Positions 47,316 to 57,734 of a stretch of DNA of 64,000 bases are shown one piece after another. The DNA is taken from positions 434,001 to 498,000 of the forward strand of contig OY760427.1 in assembly GCA_963663495.1 (NCBI GenBank). The letters are read 5' to 3'. Under the pieces are notes generated by a model that ran no database searches, was not told where the DNA came from, and saw only the letters and a program-made list of their open reading frames with translations. Numbering within the stretch: position 1 is the first letter of the stretch; the number at the start of each line of letters is the position of its first letter. This stretch comes from G963663495 sp963663495. Its GTDB lineage: Bacteria; Bacteroidota; Rhodothermia; Rhodothermales; Bin80. The translations under genes were made by a program, and so were the position numbers.

Positions 47316-48302
47316 ATGAGCGCATCAGTCCATGACGTAGCCCGCCGCGCAGGGGTTTCCATCTCCACCGTGTCCCGTGTCCTGAACGATACCGCGCCTG
47401 TTAGTGAGGATAAGAGGCGGCGCGTTCTTGAGGCAGTAGCTCGGCTTGACTATTGGCCCAACCCCGTGGCGCGTAGCTTGGTGAAACATAGAACGGATAC
47501 TATCGGTGCGGTCCTTCCCTATGTTACGGGCGAATTTTTTGCGGAGCTGCTTGCCGGGCTGGATCAGGCTACGTCCGAGTATGAGAAGTTGCTCTTGCTG
47601 AGTGCATCGCATCGGGAAGCCACATCGTTTAGGACGGCGTTGCATTCCTTGGGGCATCGCTCCGACGGACTGATTGTTATGGCTCCAGAGAGCACGGCGG
47701 CCCAGGTGCTGAAAATCACACGGGACGAGCTTCCGGTAGTGTTCCTGAACACGCATGTGCCGGACCACAGAGCTCCGTACGTCAACTTTGACAATCGAGG
47801 CGGCATGCGTACCATGACGGAGCATTTGGTTAGGGAGGGGCACGAAAGGATTGCATTTGTCAGAGGATCTTCGGGGGCGTTTGATGCGGAGGAGCGAACA
47901 CAAGGATTTAGAGAAGGGTTGGGGTGCTCAGCAAGCGGTACGGAGTTTGAGGGAGACTTTACCGCGGCCTCCGGATATGTTGCAGCCGTCCGAGCACTTC
48001 GTGCCACGCCGCGTCCGACGGCCATCCTTGCCTCCAATGACCTGGCAGCTATGGGCGCGCTGCGCGCTCTCACTGAACGCAGTATTCAAGTGCCTGCAGA
48101 TATGGCTGTAGCAGGTTTCGATGACGTGCCGAGTGCAAGCTACGCGACACCGTCACTCACAAGCGTGCATGTTCCAATTAGAGCTTTGGCGGTCCGGGCT
48201 GTAACTATACTTGTGGAGTGGATACAGGGCGGTGATGTTGCAGGTTCGGCTCACGTTGAGCCCCTTGCTGTGAAGCTCCGCGAATCCACCGGCAGAATTT
48301 AG
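47316..48302 (+). CDS. LacI-family transcriptional regulator
   Basis: 328 residues from ATG 47316. The N-terminal helix-turn-helix VHDVARRAGVSISTVSRVLN and hinge region (YWPNPVARSLVKHRT) are classical LacI/GalR. The periplasmic-binding-like effector domain has HLVREGHERIAFVRG and AILASNDLAAMGALRAL, ending with DVPSASYATPSLTSVHVP. The gene reads toward a cluster of exported-protein genes likely for polysaccharide use. An operator-like palindrome lies just after it at 48334-48347. It probably represses or activates that cluster in response to a sugar. Confidence 0.93.
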   Translation: MSASVHDVARRAGVSISTVSRVLNDTAPVSEDKRRRVLEAVARLDYWPNPVARSLVKHRTDTIGAVLPYVTGEFFAELLAGLDQATSEYEKLLLLSASHREATSFRTALHSLGHRSDGLIVMAPESTAAQVLKITRDELPVVFLNTHVPDHRAPYVNFDNRGGMRTMTEHLVREGHERIAFVRGSSGAFDAEERTQGFREGLGCSASGTEFEGDFTAASGYVAAVRALRATPRPTAILASNDLAAMGALRALTERSIQVPADMAVAGFDDVPSASYATPSLTSVHVPIRALAVRAVTILVEWIQGGDVAGSAHVEPLAVKLRESTGRI

Positions 48303-48333
48303 CTGCCTTTCGCAAGTTCCGCTTTTTTGATTC

Positions 48334-48347
48334 TGAAAATGTTTTCA
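48334..48347. promoter_or_regulatory. LacI-type operator TGAAAATGTTTTCA
   Basis: A palindrome with 6-bp half sites (TGAAAA / TTTTCA) around a central TG lies in the 102-bp spacer between lacI and the first gene of the exported-protein cluster. This form is typical of LacI/GalR operators. It should control the cluster starting at 48405. Confidence 0.65.
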
Positions 48348-48404
48348 CGGAATTGCGTAATATGCGCCTTCTGTCGGCAGTCACAACACCAAGTTGAGGT
48401 TAGT

Positions 48405-50594
48405 ATGGTCAGCAATGTTACAAAGCTACTCATGGTTGCGCTCTTGTTCACGGGAGCAACCGAACTATATGCGCAGTCTGATCCCGGTCCACCCCTCGGG
48501 GATGACTTTATCTTTTTTGCCAACGGCACCAATACCGCCGTGCCGAATTTTGAGGGGACGGTGGTTGACGATCCGTTGGATGATACCAATAAGGTTATTC
48601 AGTACAATTACGGTGACTGGAGTTTTCAAGCCTTCAGGTTTGATGCGGCAGTGGGAGTGGATGTAAGCCAGAATCGGGCAGACGGGGATGTCCTGAACGT
48701 AAGTCTGCTGGTAAGTGCGGATAATGCCGGGAAACCTGGCTTATCAATCATGCTGGAAGATAAGACCGATGGTAGTGGTGCAATGGATGGCACCGCTGAT
48801 CTACCCTTCAGGCTCTTGTGGCCTATACCGGAGCATTATCGTAACGGCGAATGGCACCATCTGCAGATTCCGCTGCCCCCGGCGACATTCGAGGAACTGG
48901 CAACCGGCAGGACGGATGATACCCTTGATTCGTTGGCTACCCACTGGGTATACGGCGGTGCGTGGTCATCTGGAAACTTTGGTGTTGGGGTTAGCGACTT
49001 ATTGGGGCCCGACACTGAGGATAATCCGCAATTGTGGCAGGAATACGAGTGGACGAACGTTCAGAATCTGGGCGTCTTCTATGACAGTAATGCTGGTGGT
49101 GGTCCAATGTATCTTGATAATGTGTACATCGGGGCCGAGGATTTTGATATTTCGGCAGCAGCCGACCCCCCAGCGGCTATGTCGGGCGTTACGTTTGAAG
49201 CGACCGCCACAGGGAACAAAATGTCGTGGATGCACAATTCAAGTTTTAGTGGCTATAACGTGTATACAAGCTTAGCCCCCATTACTGATATCACTGCGGA
49301 CGGTGTTGAGTTGGTACGGAGAATAACGGCTGATGGTTCTTCTGACATGATTGACATTACTCATAGTATTCAAATACCACATGTAAGTCTGGCGCCCCTG
49401 GAATTGTCTTATGCGGTCACCTCACTCAGTACATTTGGGGTGGAGAATCCTGACGTAAGTAGTAGTTCCAGTACAATAAACAATCCTGACTTGCCCATTC
49501 AGGCCTTCATCACCGAACTGACAGAGGGGGAGGCAGAGCAGCTTTTCGATGACCTGACGGCGGGTAATGCGTCGGGCAGTGGCTTTCCGGATTGGCTGAA
49601 GCCGTTTGAGGTGAATACGGGTACAGCAGTATTGGGTGATGCCGGGGCCCTTGGATGGACTGACGAGGACCTGTCCGCAAAAGTGTGGGCCGGCTACTCT
49701 GCGGATAATGAGCTGTTTCTGTACACAGAGGTCACCGATGACCAAGTCACTCTGGCAGGGGAAAGTGTGCCTCCCTCAGACGCTTGGCAGCATGACAGTA
49801 TCGAATTTGGGTGGGGCAACTATGATGTGCGCGATGTTGAAGGAGGCTCAATATTCGGTGGGTCGCCCCATACCGATATGCTACGCGGCGAATTTGCTGA
49901 TTATCAGTTTCGCGTGTCTGGCCACGGAGACGGTACCAAGGCTGGAACCGCCGCGATGCCATACGTAGGCTGGAGTATTAACGATGCTCCTGCAGGTGGG
50001 GGCGCGGCTTATGATGTTTTGATGGATGAAGCTGGTGCGGCCACAGGTTATAAGATGCTGGCACTGTTTCCACTTGATGCGATTCAGAACGCAGAGGAGA
50101 GTGATGTCGTTCTTGACCCGCCATTGGGTACTGACGTTCGCTTTGTTCCTTTTATCATCGCGTTAAATGATGGTGATGGGGCCAACCGCGACTTGCAGAT
50201 TATCTGGTCCAGCAGAGGCATTGCCGATGGGCAGTGGTGGAACACACCGGCGCAGTGGTTGTCAGTTGCAATGTCTGGACGGCTGACGGCTACAGCTACA
50301 GAAGATGGAGGGACGGAGGTTCCGGGCGCGATAGTCCTTGACCAGAACTACCCGAACCCGTTCAATCCGGCTACGTCAATCCGGTTTGCACTTCCAGATG
50401 CGCAACCTGTAACCTTGCGCGTATTTGACATGCTTGGGCGGCCGGTGGCAACTTTGCTGCAGGATACACAGCTATCCAGCGGGTCCCATACCGTTCGGTT
50501 TGACGGAAACGGTCTGGCCTCGGGCGTTTATGTCTATCGCCTGGAAGCTGGAGGGTCCGTGATCCAGGCCCGTCGGATGCTCCTCGCGAAGTAG
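48405..50594 (+). CDS. Secreted protein with CBM-like domains and T9SS C-terminal signal
   Basis: 729 residues. ATG 48405 follows a GAGG box at a suitable distance. The signal peptide is MVSNVTKLLMVALLFTGATELYAQ. A middle part (about 30-240) resembles galactose-binding or CBM-like beta sandwiches. Residues about 420-620 resemble a CBM9-type domain (VWAGYSADNELFLYTEVTDD and WQHDSIEFGWGNYD). The C-terminus has DQNYPNPFNPATSIRF and ends ASGVYVYRLEAGGSVIQARRM, a type A T9SS sorting domain, so the protein is probably exported and surface-attached. There is no recognisable catalytic domain. It is probably the glycan-binding member of the locus. Confidence 0.82.
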   Translation: MVSNVTKLLMVALLFTGATELYAQSDPGPPLGDDFIFFANGTNTAVPNFEGTVVDDPLDDTNKVIQYNYGDWSFQAFRFDAAVGVDVSQNRADGDVLNVSLLVSADNAGKPGLSIMLEDKTDGSGAMDGTADLPFRLLWPIPEHYRNGEWHHLQIPLPPATFEELATGRTDDTLDSLATHWVYGGAWSSGNFGVGVSDLLGPDTEDNPQLWQEYEWTNVQNLGVFYDSNAGGGPMYLDNVYIGAEDFDISAAADPPAAMSGVTFEATATGNKMSWMHNSSFSGYNVYTSLAPITDITADGVELVRRITADGSSDMIDITHSIQIPHVSLAPLELSYAVTSLSTFGVENPDVSSSSSTINNPDLPIQAFITELTEGEAEQLFDDLTAGNASGSGFPDWLKPFEVNTGTAVLGDAGALGWTDEDLSAKVWAGYSADNELFLYTEVTDDQVTLAGESVPPSDAWQHDSIEFGWGNYDVRDVEGGSIFGGSPHTDMLRGEFADYQFRVSGHGDGTKAGTAAMPYVGWSINDAPAGGGAAYDVLMDEAGAATGYKMLALFPLDAIQNAEESDVVLDPPLGTDVRFVPFIIALNDGDGANRDLQIIWSSRGIADGQWWNTPAQWLSVAMSGRLTATATEDGGTEVPGAIVLDQNYPNPFNPATSIRFALPDAQPVTLRVFDMLGRPVATLLQDTQLSSGSHTVRFDGNGLASGVYVYRLEAGGSVIQARRMLLAK

Positions 50595-50602
50595 CAGCTC
50601 TA

Positions 50603-53341
50603 ATGCGATTCAAGAGGCTTATCCCGGCTCTTTTGTTGTTGGCCGCAGAGCCGGGCCTCGCTGAGGCCCGGCTTGGTCCAACAGGGAAGGTTTCTGGAGT
50701 CGTGATGGAGGCGGGTACGAATATTCCGCTTCCCGGCGTGAATGTTTTCTTGGTCGGTACAACACAGGGCGGCGTAACCGACGGGGAAGGTCGGTACTTT
50801 ATCCTGAATGTTCGGCCCGGAACGTATTCCGTTCGAGCCACTTTTATCGGCTTCGCATCGGTAACTACAGAGAATGTGCGGGTAGTGCAGGACCAGACGA
50901 CGACGATTGATTTTGACCTGCGGGAAGAGGCAGTGATGGGGGAGGAGGTAGTAGTTATAGCAGAGCGCCCCATCGTCGAAATGGATCGTACCACGACTAC
51001 TTCAGTCATAGATGCTGAGCAATTGGAGGTACTGCCGGTAACTACGGTGGGTGAAGCCATAAACCTGCAGGCCGGCGTCGTGGACGGACACTTTCGCGGC
51101 GGGCGCACAGGTGAGGTCACCTACCTTGTCAACGGCGTTCCGATAACGAATGCATTCAGCAAGGACGCGGCCTTTGACATTGAGCAGAATATGGTGTCAA
51201 GTCTGGAGGTAATTAGTGGAGTATTTAACGCTGAATACGGCCAGGCAACAAGCGGCGTAGTAAACATTGTGACAAAAGATGTCCCGGATGAATGGTCCGG
51301 GTCCGTGCTCTCCTATGTGGGCGCCATCGCCAGCTCCCGCGAGCTACCGTTCATCCGCCGCACAACAAATCCAAGTCTGACCCTGGCCACGGATGATTTT
51401 GTCCCAGACACGGTTTCCTTTGCAGAGGCTGCCAGCCTGCCGAACCTGACAGATGTACAGGCGTCGCTTGGTGGACCGATCATACCAAACAGGTTTGGTA
51501 TCCAAGCCTCCGTAAGGTATCTGCAGGACAATTCACATTTCATCGGGCGCAACCTCTTCCTGCCATCTGATTCGTCGCAGAATTTGAATACGGGGTTGCC
51601 GCCGGAAGCGTGGGTGATTTCCTCTTCTGGCGACGGGGAGTTCGTGCCGCGTAATAGTACGGAGCGCGTCTCTGTGAATGCAACTACAAGCTTTGCGCTC
51701 AGTCCGCGGATTAACCTCGACTATAATGTCTTCATACAGGCGGGCACATTCCGGCCGTACAGCCACGCATTCAAGTACGTACCTGACGGGCTTAATACGG
51801 TCCATTTTTTCAATCAAACCCACATCCTGGGCCTCGGTTATACGGTAGGAAGCAGCGCGTTTGGCAATATTTCCTACAGTTATCTGCATGACAAGACGGA
51901 TGTGCAGTTGTTTGATTCGCCATTTGATGAGCGCTATATCAGCAGTGAGTTTCGCAATCTTCAGGGTGCCAATGCCTTCTCGGTAGGAGGGAACGACCTA
52001 TCAACGAGTGAGCAACTGACAGCGACACACACGATTGTTACCGATTTTTCGCGGCAGATGACGCCTGTGCACCTAATGAAGGTGGGAGTTCAGGCACGAC
52101 TTCACAGGTTAGATAACCGGGACTTCGGTATTGAACGCTCATTTAGGACTGGCAACCTTCCGCAGCCTTCACCTGATCAGTTCGCGGATAATTCTCTGAA
52201 CGCGAGGCCGTTGGAGTTTTCGGCTTATGTGCAGGATAAAATGGAATTCACAGGCCTGATCGTAAATGCAGGGCTGCGATATGATTATTTCAATCCAGAC
52301 TACGTAGTGCCCCTTGAGTGGGGGCAAGGTGAGTTGGAGGAAATTCCGGATCCCGACAACCCCGGGGCAACCCGGGCGAACAGGCAGGAGGCGGAGGTGG
52401 ATGTGCAGCTCAGCCCCCGACTCGGTATTGCGTTTCCTATCTCTGAGACTGGTGTAATGCGGTTCTCTGCGGGACTGTTTTTTCAGATTCCGTCGTTTGG
52501 CCTACTTTACACCAACCCTGAATACGAGGTTAACCCGGCATCACTATCCAATTCGTTTGGCAATCCCAGCCTGGAGCCTGAACGGACCTTGGCGTTTGAG
52601 GTGGGCCTGCAACAGGGACTAACACGGCGGATCGGGCTTGAGCTGACCATTTTTTCCAAAGACGTACGCAATCTGACTGGACAGGAAGTGTCACGTACCC
52701 CGCAGGGCGACTTCGTTATACGCTGGATCAACCGCGATTTCGGTACCATTAGAGGGTTGACCTTTTCCTTGTTCCAGCGCCCGGGCGGTCCGCTGAGCTG
52801 GACATTCGATTACACGTTGCAGTTTGCGGAAGGCACATCTTCCAGCCCTGGTGAGGCATTCGGTCGGCAGCAGGCAGGCCTTGATGAGATCCTGTCTCTG
52901 GTGCGGCTTGATTGGGATAGGCGTCATGTGCTCAATAACACCATCACCGTTGCGCCGGTGGATGGGTTGACCGTTACGTTAATTAACCGGCTGAGGAGCG
53001 GGACGCCGTACACGACGGTGCGTAATTATGTGCGCTCAATCAAGAAGAACAATGCGACCAAGCCGGTTTTGTTTACATCCGATGTGCGTGCCTATTATAA
53101 GCCCCCGTTTGTGCCAATTGATCTGCAGTTGTTTTTACAGGTCCAGAACCTGCTTGACACAGTGCAGGAGGTTGGTGTGTATGAGGATACCGGTCGCGCC
53201 AACGAATCCGTCACGCTGGAGTTGTTCCGGCGTACCGGGGCGATGGTGGGCGGACTCAATTCTCTTGACGAATTTTTCTTCCGCCAGGAAAATTTTGGTG
53301 CACCGCGAAAGGTAAGCCTCGGGCTCAACTACCGTTTCTGA
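50603..53341 (+). CDS. SusC-like TonB-dependent receptor
   Basis: 912 residues with a signal peptide (RLIPALLLLAAEPGLAEA). A carboxypeptidase-regulatory-like domain (about 28-110, GKVSGVVMEAGTNIPLPGVNVFL, GTTQGGVTDGEGRYF) precedes the TonB plug (VVVIAERPIVEMDRT, GEVTYLVNGVPI, EYGQATSGVVNIVTK). A long beta-barrel follows and ends in an aromatic residue (SLGLNYRF), as outer-membrane proteins do. It would import oligosaccharides using TonB energy. The gene starts 8 nt after the T9SS cargo gene and its stop overlaps the next gene by 1 nt. No SusD partner is recognised, which fits Rhodothermota-type systems better than classical Sus operons. Confidence 0.88.
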   Translation: MRFKRLIPALLLLAAEPGLAEARLGPTGKVSGVVMEAGTNIPLPGVNVFLVGTTQGGVTDGEGRYFILNVRPGTYSVRATFIGFASVTTENVRVVQDQTTTIDFDLREEAVMGEEVVVIAERPIVEMDRTTTTSVIDAEQLEVLPVTTVGEAINLQAGVVDGHFRGGRTGEVTYLVNGVPITNAFSKDAAFDIEQNMVSSLEVISGVFNAEYGQATSGVVNIVTKDVPDEWSGSVLSYVGAIASSRELPFIRRTTNPSLTLATDDFVPDTVSFAEAASLPNLTDVQASLGGPIIPNRFGIQASVRYLQDNSHFIGRNLFLPSDSSQNLNTGLPPEAWVISSSGDGEFVPRNSTERVSVNATTSFALSPRINLDYNVFIQAGTFRPYSHAFKYVPDGLNTVHFFNQTHILGLGYTVGSSAFGNISYSYLHDKTDVQLFDSPFDERYISSEFRNLQGANAFSVGGNDLSTSEQLTATHTIVTDFSRQMTPVHLMKVGVQARLHRLDNRDFGIERSFRTGNLPQPSPDQFADNSLNARPLEFSAYVQDKMEFTGLIVNAGLRYDYFNPDYVVPLEWGQGELEEIPDPDNPGATRANRQEAEVDVQLSPRLGIAFPISETGVMRFSAGLFFQIPSFGLLYTNPEYEVNPASLSNSFGNPSLEPERTLAFEVGLQQGLTRRIGLELTIFSKDVRNLTGQEVSRTPQGDFVIRWINRDFGTIRGLTFSLFQRPGGPLSWTFDYTLQFAEGTSSSPGEAFGRQQAGLDEILSLVRLDWDRRHVLNNTITVAPVDGLTVTLINRLRSGTPYTTVRNYVRSIKKNNATKPVLFTSDVRAYYKPPFVPIDLQLFLQVQNLLDTVQEVGVYEDTGRANESVTLELFRRTGAMVGGLNSLDEFFFRQENFGAPRKVSLGLNYRF

Positions 53342-56300
53342 TGCGACCATTCTGGTTAGCTGCCATTTTGTGGGGGCCTGCGGGCCTCGCGGCACAGAAT
53401 ATTCCTAGTGATTTACGCGGCGACGAGGATCTTATCGCGCGCGGCATAATGGATGGCAACCTCATTGAGACCAATTTTCGTAATCACGGCGAGCTTGCGC
53501 GGTGGAATGACTTGCCATGGGGCATTTGGCCGCGGGGCATTGGCGGGCGGCATATAGATGGCGTAGGGATTATGGTTGCGGGGCAGGTACCGGGAGAACG
53601 TGTCAAATGGTCACAATTCTTCCCTGGTCATACCCGAGACACTACGTTGAACCCTGTGATCCTTACGTACCGTGATGCGGGCAAGCGGTTGAGCCCGGAT
53701 GGTTCGCTATGGGGATGGACCCCGCTACCAGGGTTCTTGAACGAAAACCGCCTTGACCCTATTACCGGGTTGCGGACACCCACACCAGCATTGAGTGATG
53801 ATCCGGCCTCCTGGCCGGATTTGTGGCCGGATCGACTGGATAACATTGACGATCCGGGTTGGGGAGGCCGCTGGAACGGATTTTTTGGTCGAGGGGTGTT
53901 CAACGCCGATCTGGAGAGCTTTTATGTTATGGATGATTTCACGGATCTGGAGTACTCCATAGACCGTGAAACCCTACGTCCGAACAGTGAATATGGCGTG
54001 TTCCATGCGAGCGCTGTGGATTCTACCATTGGTGGAATGGGGCTCCAGACGCAGGTGCGCCTCTTTCAATGGGCGAATGTTCTGGCAGAGGACTTAATGT
54101 TCATTCTTTATCGGATAACCAACGTTACAGAGAAGGATCACGAGACGCTGTATCTAGGACAAATCATGGACTATGGCTTGGGCTTTGAGGAGGGCGATGA
54201 AAATGCTGCCTTTGACCCCCAACAAGATGTTGCCTATGGGTGGGACCAGGACGGTATTGGTACCCGGGAAACCGGGGGCACCTACGGCCTGGGATATACG
54301 GGGTTTGCATTTTTGGAAAGTCCTGCGCGCGGGTCAGATAACTTGGACAACGACGAAGATGGCATTACGGACGAGTCGAGGTTCGGGGGGGCAGGCACGC
54401 TCATTGAAGGCCAGGCCGCGATTTTGGCTGCTGTAACGAGTATGTATGATTTGGCGAACTTCGAAGCGTACAATGGCCCTATTGAGAGTCAGCCAGCGTA
54501 TCAGGCGGGTCGGTGGTGGACCGGCGACGAAAATCTGGACTGGGAAGGCTACGCGGATGAAAACGGGAATGGGCAGTGGGACACGGGTGAATTGCTCAAC
54601 AGTGATGTCGGGCGCGACGGGCAGGGTCCGTTTGACTTGGGATACGATGGCCCGGATGACGGAGAAGCCGATAATATGCCTACGCCGGGAGAACCCAACT
54701 TTGATGAGCTTGATATTGATGAATCGGACCAGATAGGGTTGACGGGCTTTGATCTTCAAACGCGCCCGTTCTACGAGAACGGCGACAATCTCAGGGACGA
54801 CACATGGATGTGGGACCGGATCATAACGTATGCCCAATTTCCACTAGGAACCAAGCCGGAAGCATTTAAGGCGGATCTCGAACCGTTTTTATTGTTTTCG
54901 TCAGGTCCCGTAGGTATTGAATCCAGATCCACAGACTTTTTTTCCACGGTATGGATTTTTGGCGAGGACGAGCGAGACTTTTTCAAGAATCGTCGGATAG
55001 CGCAGAATATTTTTGATGCCGATTACAACTTTGCGCAGCCACCCTTCCTTCCCAAGCTGACTGCTGCCGCTGGTGATGGCAGGGTGGTATTGAGCTGGGA
55101 TACGGTTGCTGTTCGCAGCTTTGATCGCTTCTTGCAGGAGTTCGATTTTGAGGGATTCAGGCTATACCGTGGCACCGACCCGTTGCTGTTTGATGTGCGC
55201 ACCATCACTGATCTGGAGGGTATCGCTACATTTCTTAAACCGTTGGGCCAGTGGGATCTGGTGAATGGAATTCAGGGGCCGGTAACAGTCCTTGAAGGCG
55301 AGGCAGTGTACAACCTAGGTAGCGATAGCGGGCTGCAATTCTACTATGTGGACGACGACGTCACCAACGGTATCACCTATTACTACGCGCTGGTGGCCTA
55401 CGACCGCGGTGTGCGAGACCCGGTGGATGCCACTACAGACCCGATTGATCCACAGGAGAATTCATTCAACATCAGTGTGAGTCAGGCTGGACTTGTGACC
55501 GGGTATTCACGTAATGCTGCGGTGGTAACTCCGAGGTCAGTCCCTGCGGGCTTTGTCACGGGCGGCGCCAATGAAGACTTGAGTCGTCCGACAGAAGGAA
55601 TCGGGGCAGGCAGTGTGGCTGTCCGAGTCCTCCATGAGAGCGAGGTAGACTTTGATGGCGTGTATCGGATCTCCTTCTTTAGCGAGAAGCTCACCCCGTC
55701 GGTTGATATTTATCGAACCACCGGGCTTGAAGTGACGAAAGTATCAAACGGAGACAAGCTTATCCCACGGACGGACTTTACGGAATCAACGCCCCCGGCT
55801 GATGGCATAGTGATTGATATCAATAACGTGGAGTGTATGCGAGGGGAGGGATGCGAAATGGACCTGTTACGCACAGGATATGTGGCGAATCAGGGTACTG
55901 CGAACGAAGTCTATTCGATGGATCCCCGCTCGCTAGAGGGATATACGTCGAATTGGATCGCAGACGTTGCGAGGGACAGTACCGGAGCATTTGTTGCCTC
56001 ACCTGATGACTACGAACTGATCTGGGTATCCCCCGAGGATTCATTGTACCGGCCTCCACGTCTGTTCGGTTTCTTGCGGGAAGAGATACCGATTTTTGCA
56101 ATCAATGCTATTAAGGAAACCCCTGCAGGTTTGCTAATTCAGGACCGCAACGGTAGCGGGTCGTATGATCTCGGGGATGAGCTGATCATTTACGAGCAGG
56201 CGGATGCTCGAAGTGTACGACGTTTTCGATATCGCGTACGCTTTACCGCTGCAGGAGATGGCTCTACCCCTCCGGCTGCAGGCGATCGGCTTAGGATCTC

Positions 56301-56697
56301 AGTTCGACGCCCATTCGCTACGGGTGACTTCTTCCAGTTCACAGTACGATCCTCGTTTATTGATACCGACTTGGCTCGGCAGGAGTTGGAACGGATTGCC
56401 GTGGTCCCCAACCCGTATGTCGGGACATCGGCGTTTGAGCGGCGCGCTCAGATAGAGGGCAGAGGGGAGCGCCGAGTGCAGTTTATACACCTGCCGGCCC
56501 AGTGTGTCATCCGTATTTTCAATATCCGGGGAGAACTGGTCAAAACCATCCATCACAATGGTGCGCGTACAGATGGTGCTGAGTGGTGGGATTTGCGCAC
56601 TGAGGAACAGCAGGATGTGGCATTCGGCGTGTACATCTTTCACGTTGAAGCGCCAGGGATTGGGGAGCATGTGGGCAAGTTTGCGCTCGTGAAGTGA
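53341..56697 (+). CDS. Large surface protein with FlgD/T9SS-like C-terminus
   Basis: 1,118 residues with a signal peptide (MRPFWLAAILWGPAGLAAQ). Most of the chain has no family that I recognise. It includes acidic calcium-loop-like stretches (SDNLDNDEDGITDES, DENGNGQWDTGE). A fibronectin-like segment runs around 560-700 (AAGDGRVVLSWDTVA, FEGFRLYRGTDPLLF, VTNGITYYYALVAYDRG). The C-terminus VVPNPYVG, IRIFNIRGELVKTI and FGVYIFHVEAPGI resembles FlgD-Ig/T9SS domains. Similar proteins are encoded between a TonB receptor and a PorV gene in Rhodothermota. It overlaps both neighbours by 1 nt. Confidence 0.75.
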   Translation: MRPFWLAAILWGPAGLAAQNIPSDLRGDEDLIARGIMDGNLIETNFRNHGELARWNDLPWGIWPRGIGGRHIDGVGIMVAGQVPGERVKWSQFFPGHTRDTTLNPVILTYRDAGKRLSPDGSLWGWTPLPGFLNENRLDPITGLRTPTPALSDDPASWPDLWPDRLDNIDDPGWGGRWNGFFGRGVFNADLESFYVMDDFTDLEYSIDRETLRPNSEYGVFHASAVDSTIGGMGLQTQVRLFQWANVLAEDLMFILYRITNVTEKDHETLYLGQIMDYGLGFEEGDENAAFDPQQDVAYGWDQDGIGTRETGGTYGLGYTGFAFLESPARGSDNLDNDEDGITDESRFGGAGTLIEGQAAILAAVTSMYDLANFEAYNGPIESQPAYQAGRWWTGDENLDWEGYADENGNGQWDTGELLNSDVGRDGQGPFDLGYDGPDDGEADNMPTPGEPNFDELDIDESDQIGLTGFDLQTRPFYENGDNLRDDTWMWDRIITYAQFPLGTKPEAFKADLEPFLLFSSGPVGIESRSTDFFSTVWIFGEDERDFFKNRRIAQNIFDADYNFAQPPFLPKLTAAAGDGRVVLSWDTVAVRSFDRFLQEFDFEGFRLYRGTDPLLFDVRTITDLEGIATFLKPLGQWDLVNGIQGPVTVLEGEAVYNLGSDSGLQFYYVDDDVTNGITYYYALVAYDRGVRDPVDATTDPIDPQENSFNISVSQAGLVTGYSRNAAVVTPRSVPAGFVTGGANEDLSRPTEGIGAGSVAVRVLHESEVDFDGVYRISFFSEKLTPSVDIYRTTGLEVTKVSNGDKLIPRTDFTESTPPADGIVIDINNVECMRGEGCEMDLLRTGYVANQGTANEVYSMDPRSLEGYTSNWIADVARDSTGAFVASPDDYELIWVSPEDSLYRPPRLFGFLREEIPIFAINAIKETPAGLLIQDRNGSGSYDLGDELIIYEQADARSVRRFRYRVRFTAAGDGSTPPAAGDRLRISVRRPFATGDFFQFTVRSSFIDTDLARQELERIAVVPNPYVGTSAFERRAQIEGRGERRVQFIHLPAQCVIRIFNIRGELVKTIHHNGARTDGAEWWDLRTEEQQDVAFGVYIFHVEAPGIGEHVGKFALVK

Positions 56698-57734
56698 TGA
56701 AAAGGCATACACTATACATCGCTATATCCTGTTTGCTATTCGGGCTCTCGGATACCTTGGCACAAAGCCGCACAGGTACCACGGCTGCGACTTTTTTAAC
56801 GCTCGGAACTGGTGCCCGAGGCCAGGGCATCGGGCATGCCTATACCTCTCTTGCCGCAGGGGCTGATGCATTGTTCTGGAACCCTGCCGGCGCGGCTCGC
56901 GGTGATGGAGAGGAGATATCAGGCAGTTTTATGGTATCGCACGCGCAATGGCTTGCAGACATAGATTTTAGCGCCGCTGCTGTGGTGGTACCGATAATGG
57001 GTAATCGCGTTTTGGGCCTGAGCCTGGCTTCCGTGGATTACGGCTCCATGATTGTTCGAACAGTGGAGCTGCCGGAAGGGACCGGAGAAACTTTCCGCGC
57101 CTCGGATATCAGCTTGGGTCTCACTTACGCCCAACCCCTTACGTCGTCGTTTTATTTTGGGGGTACAGTTAAGTATGTGCGTCAGCAGATTCGTGACATG
57201 AATGCTACAGCTATCGGATTTGACTTTGGGTTTGTTCTTGAAACGCAGTATTTGCAGGGACTGACGCTGGCAGCATCAATCCAGAATTTCGGGTCCAAGA
57301 TGCAGATGAGTGGAGTGAACAGCCTGGTGTTTGTGGACATAGATGAAACAACGAGCGGTAACAACCCTAATATTCCCTCGCGTCTTGAAATGGACTCGTG
57401 GGATCTGCCGCTGTCCTTCAAGTTCGGCGTCGCAATACCAGTCTTCCGTTTGAGTAACGTGGAGATGATCGCAGTTGGGGATGTCCATCAGAGTAACGAT
57501 AACAGCTTGAATAGTGATATCGGGGGACAAGTTCGGTTTTTCAACCGGACATTCCATCTTGATGCACGGGCAGGATACAAGGACCTTTTCGTTGACAATG
57601 TGGACAGCCACCTAACCCTTGGCGTTGGACTTGGTGTTCGCATTTTGGGACTTCGGACCGGGTTTGATTATGCGTATACACCGTTTGAACTTCTCGGCAA
57701 TACGCAAATGTTGGATTTCCGCGTCATTTTTTAG
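56697..57734 (+). CDS. PorV/PorQ-family outer-membrane protein
   Basis: 345 residues from ATG 56697 (one-base overlap with the preceding TGA) and a signal peptide ending LSDTLAQ. TLGTGARGQGIGHAYTSLAAGADALFWNPAGAA is the hallmark of PorV/PorQ-like members of the UPF0164/FadL-type barrel group. The rest alternates hydrophobic and polar residues as in beta barrels and ends DFRVIF. PorV shuttles T9SS cargo to the cell surface. Here it could serve the two cargo-like proteins encoded upstream. Confidence 0.85.
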   Translation: MKRHTLYIAISCLLFGLSDTLAQSRTGTTAATFLTLGTGARGQGIGHAYTSLAAGADALFWNPAGAARGDGEEISGSFMVSHAQWLADIDFSAAAVVVPIMGNRVLGLSLASVDYGSMIVRTVELPEGTGETFRASDISLGLTYAQPLTSSFYFGGTVKYVRQQIRDMNATAIGFDFGFVLETQYLQGLTLAASIQNFGSKMQMSGVNSLVFVDIDETTSGNNPNIPSRLEMDSWDLPLSFKFGVAIPVFRLSNVEMIAVGDVHQSNDNSLNSDIGGQVRFFNRTFHLDARAGYKDLFVDNVDSHLTLGVGLGVRILGLRTGFDYAYTPFELLGNTQMLDFRVIF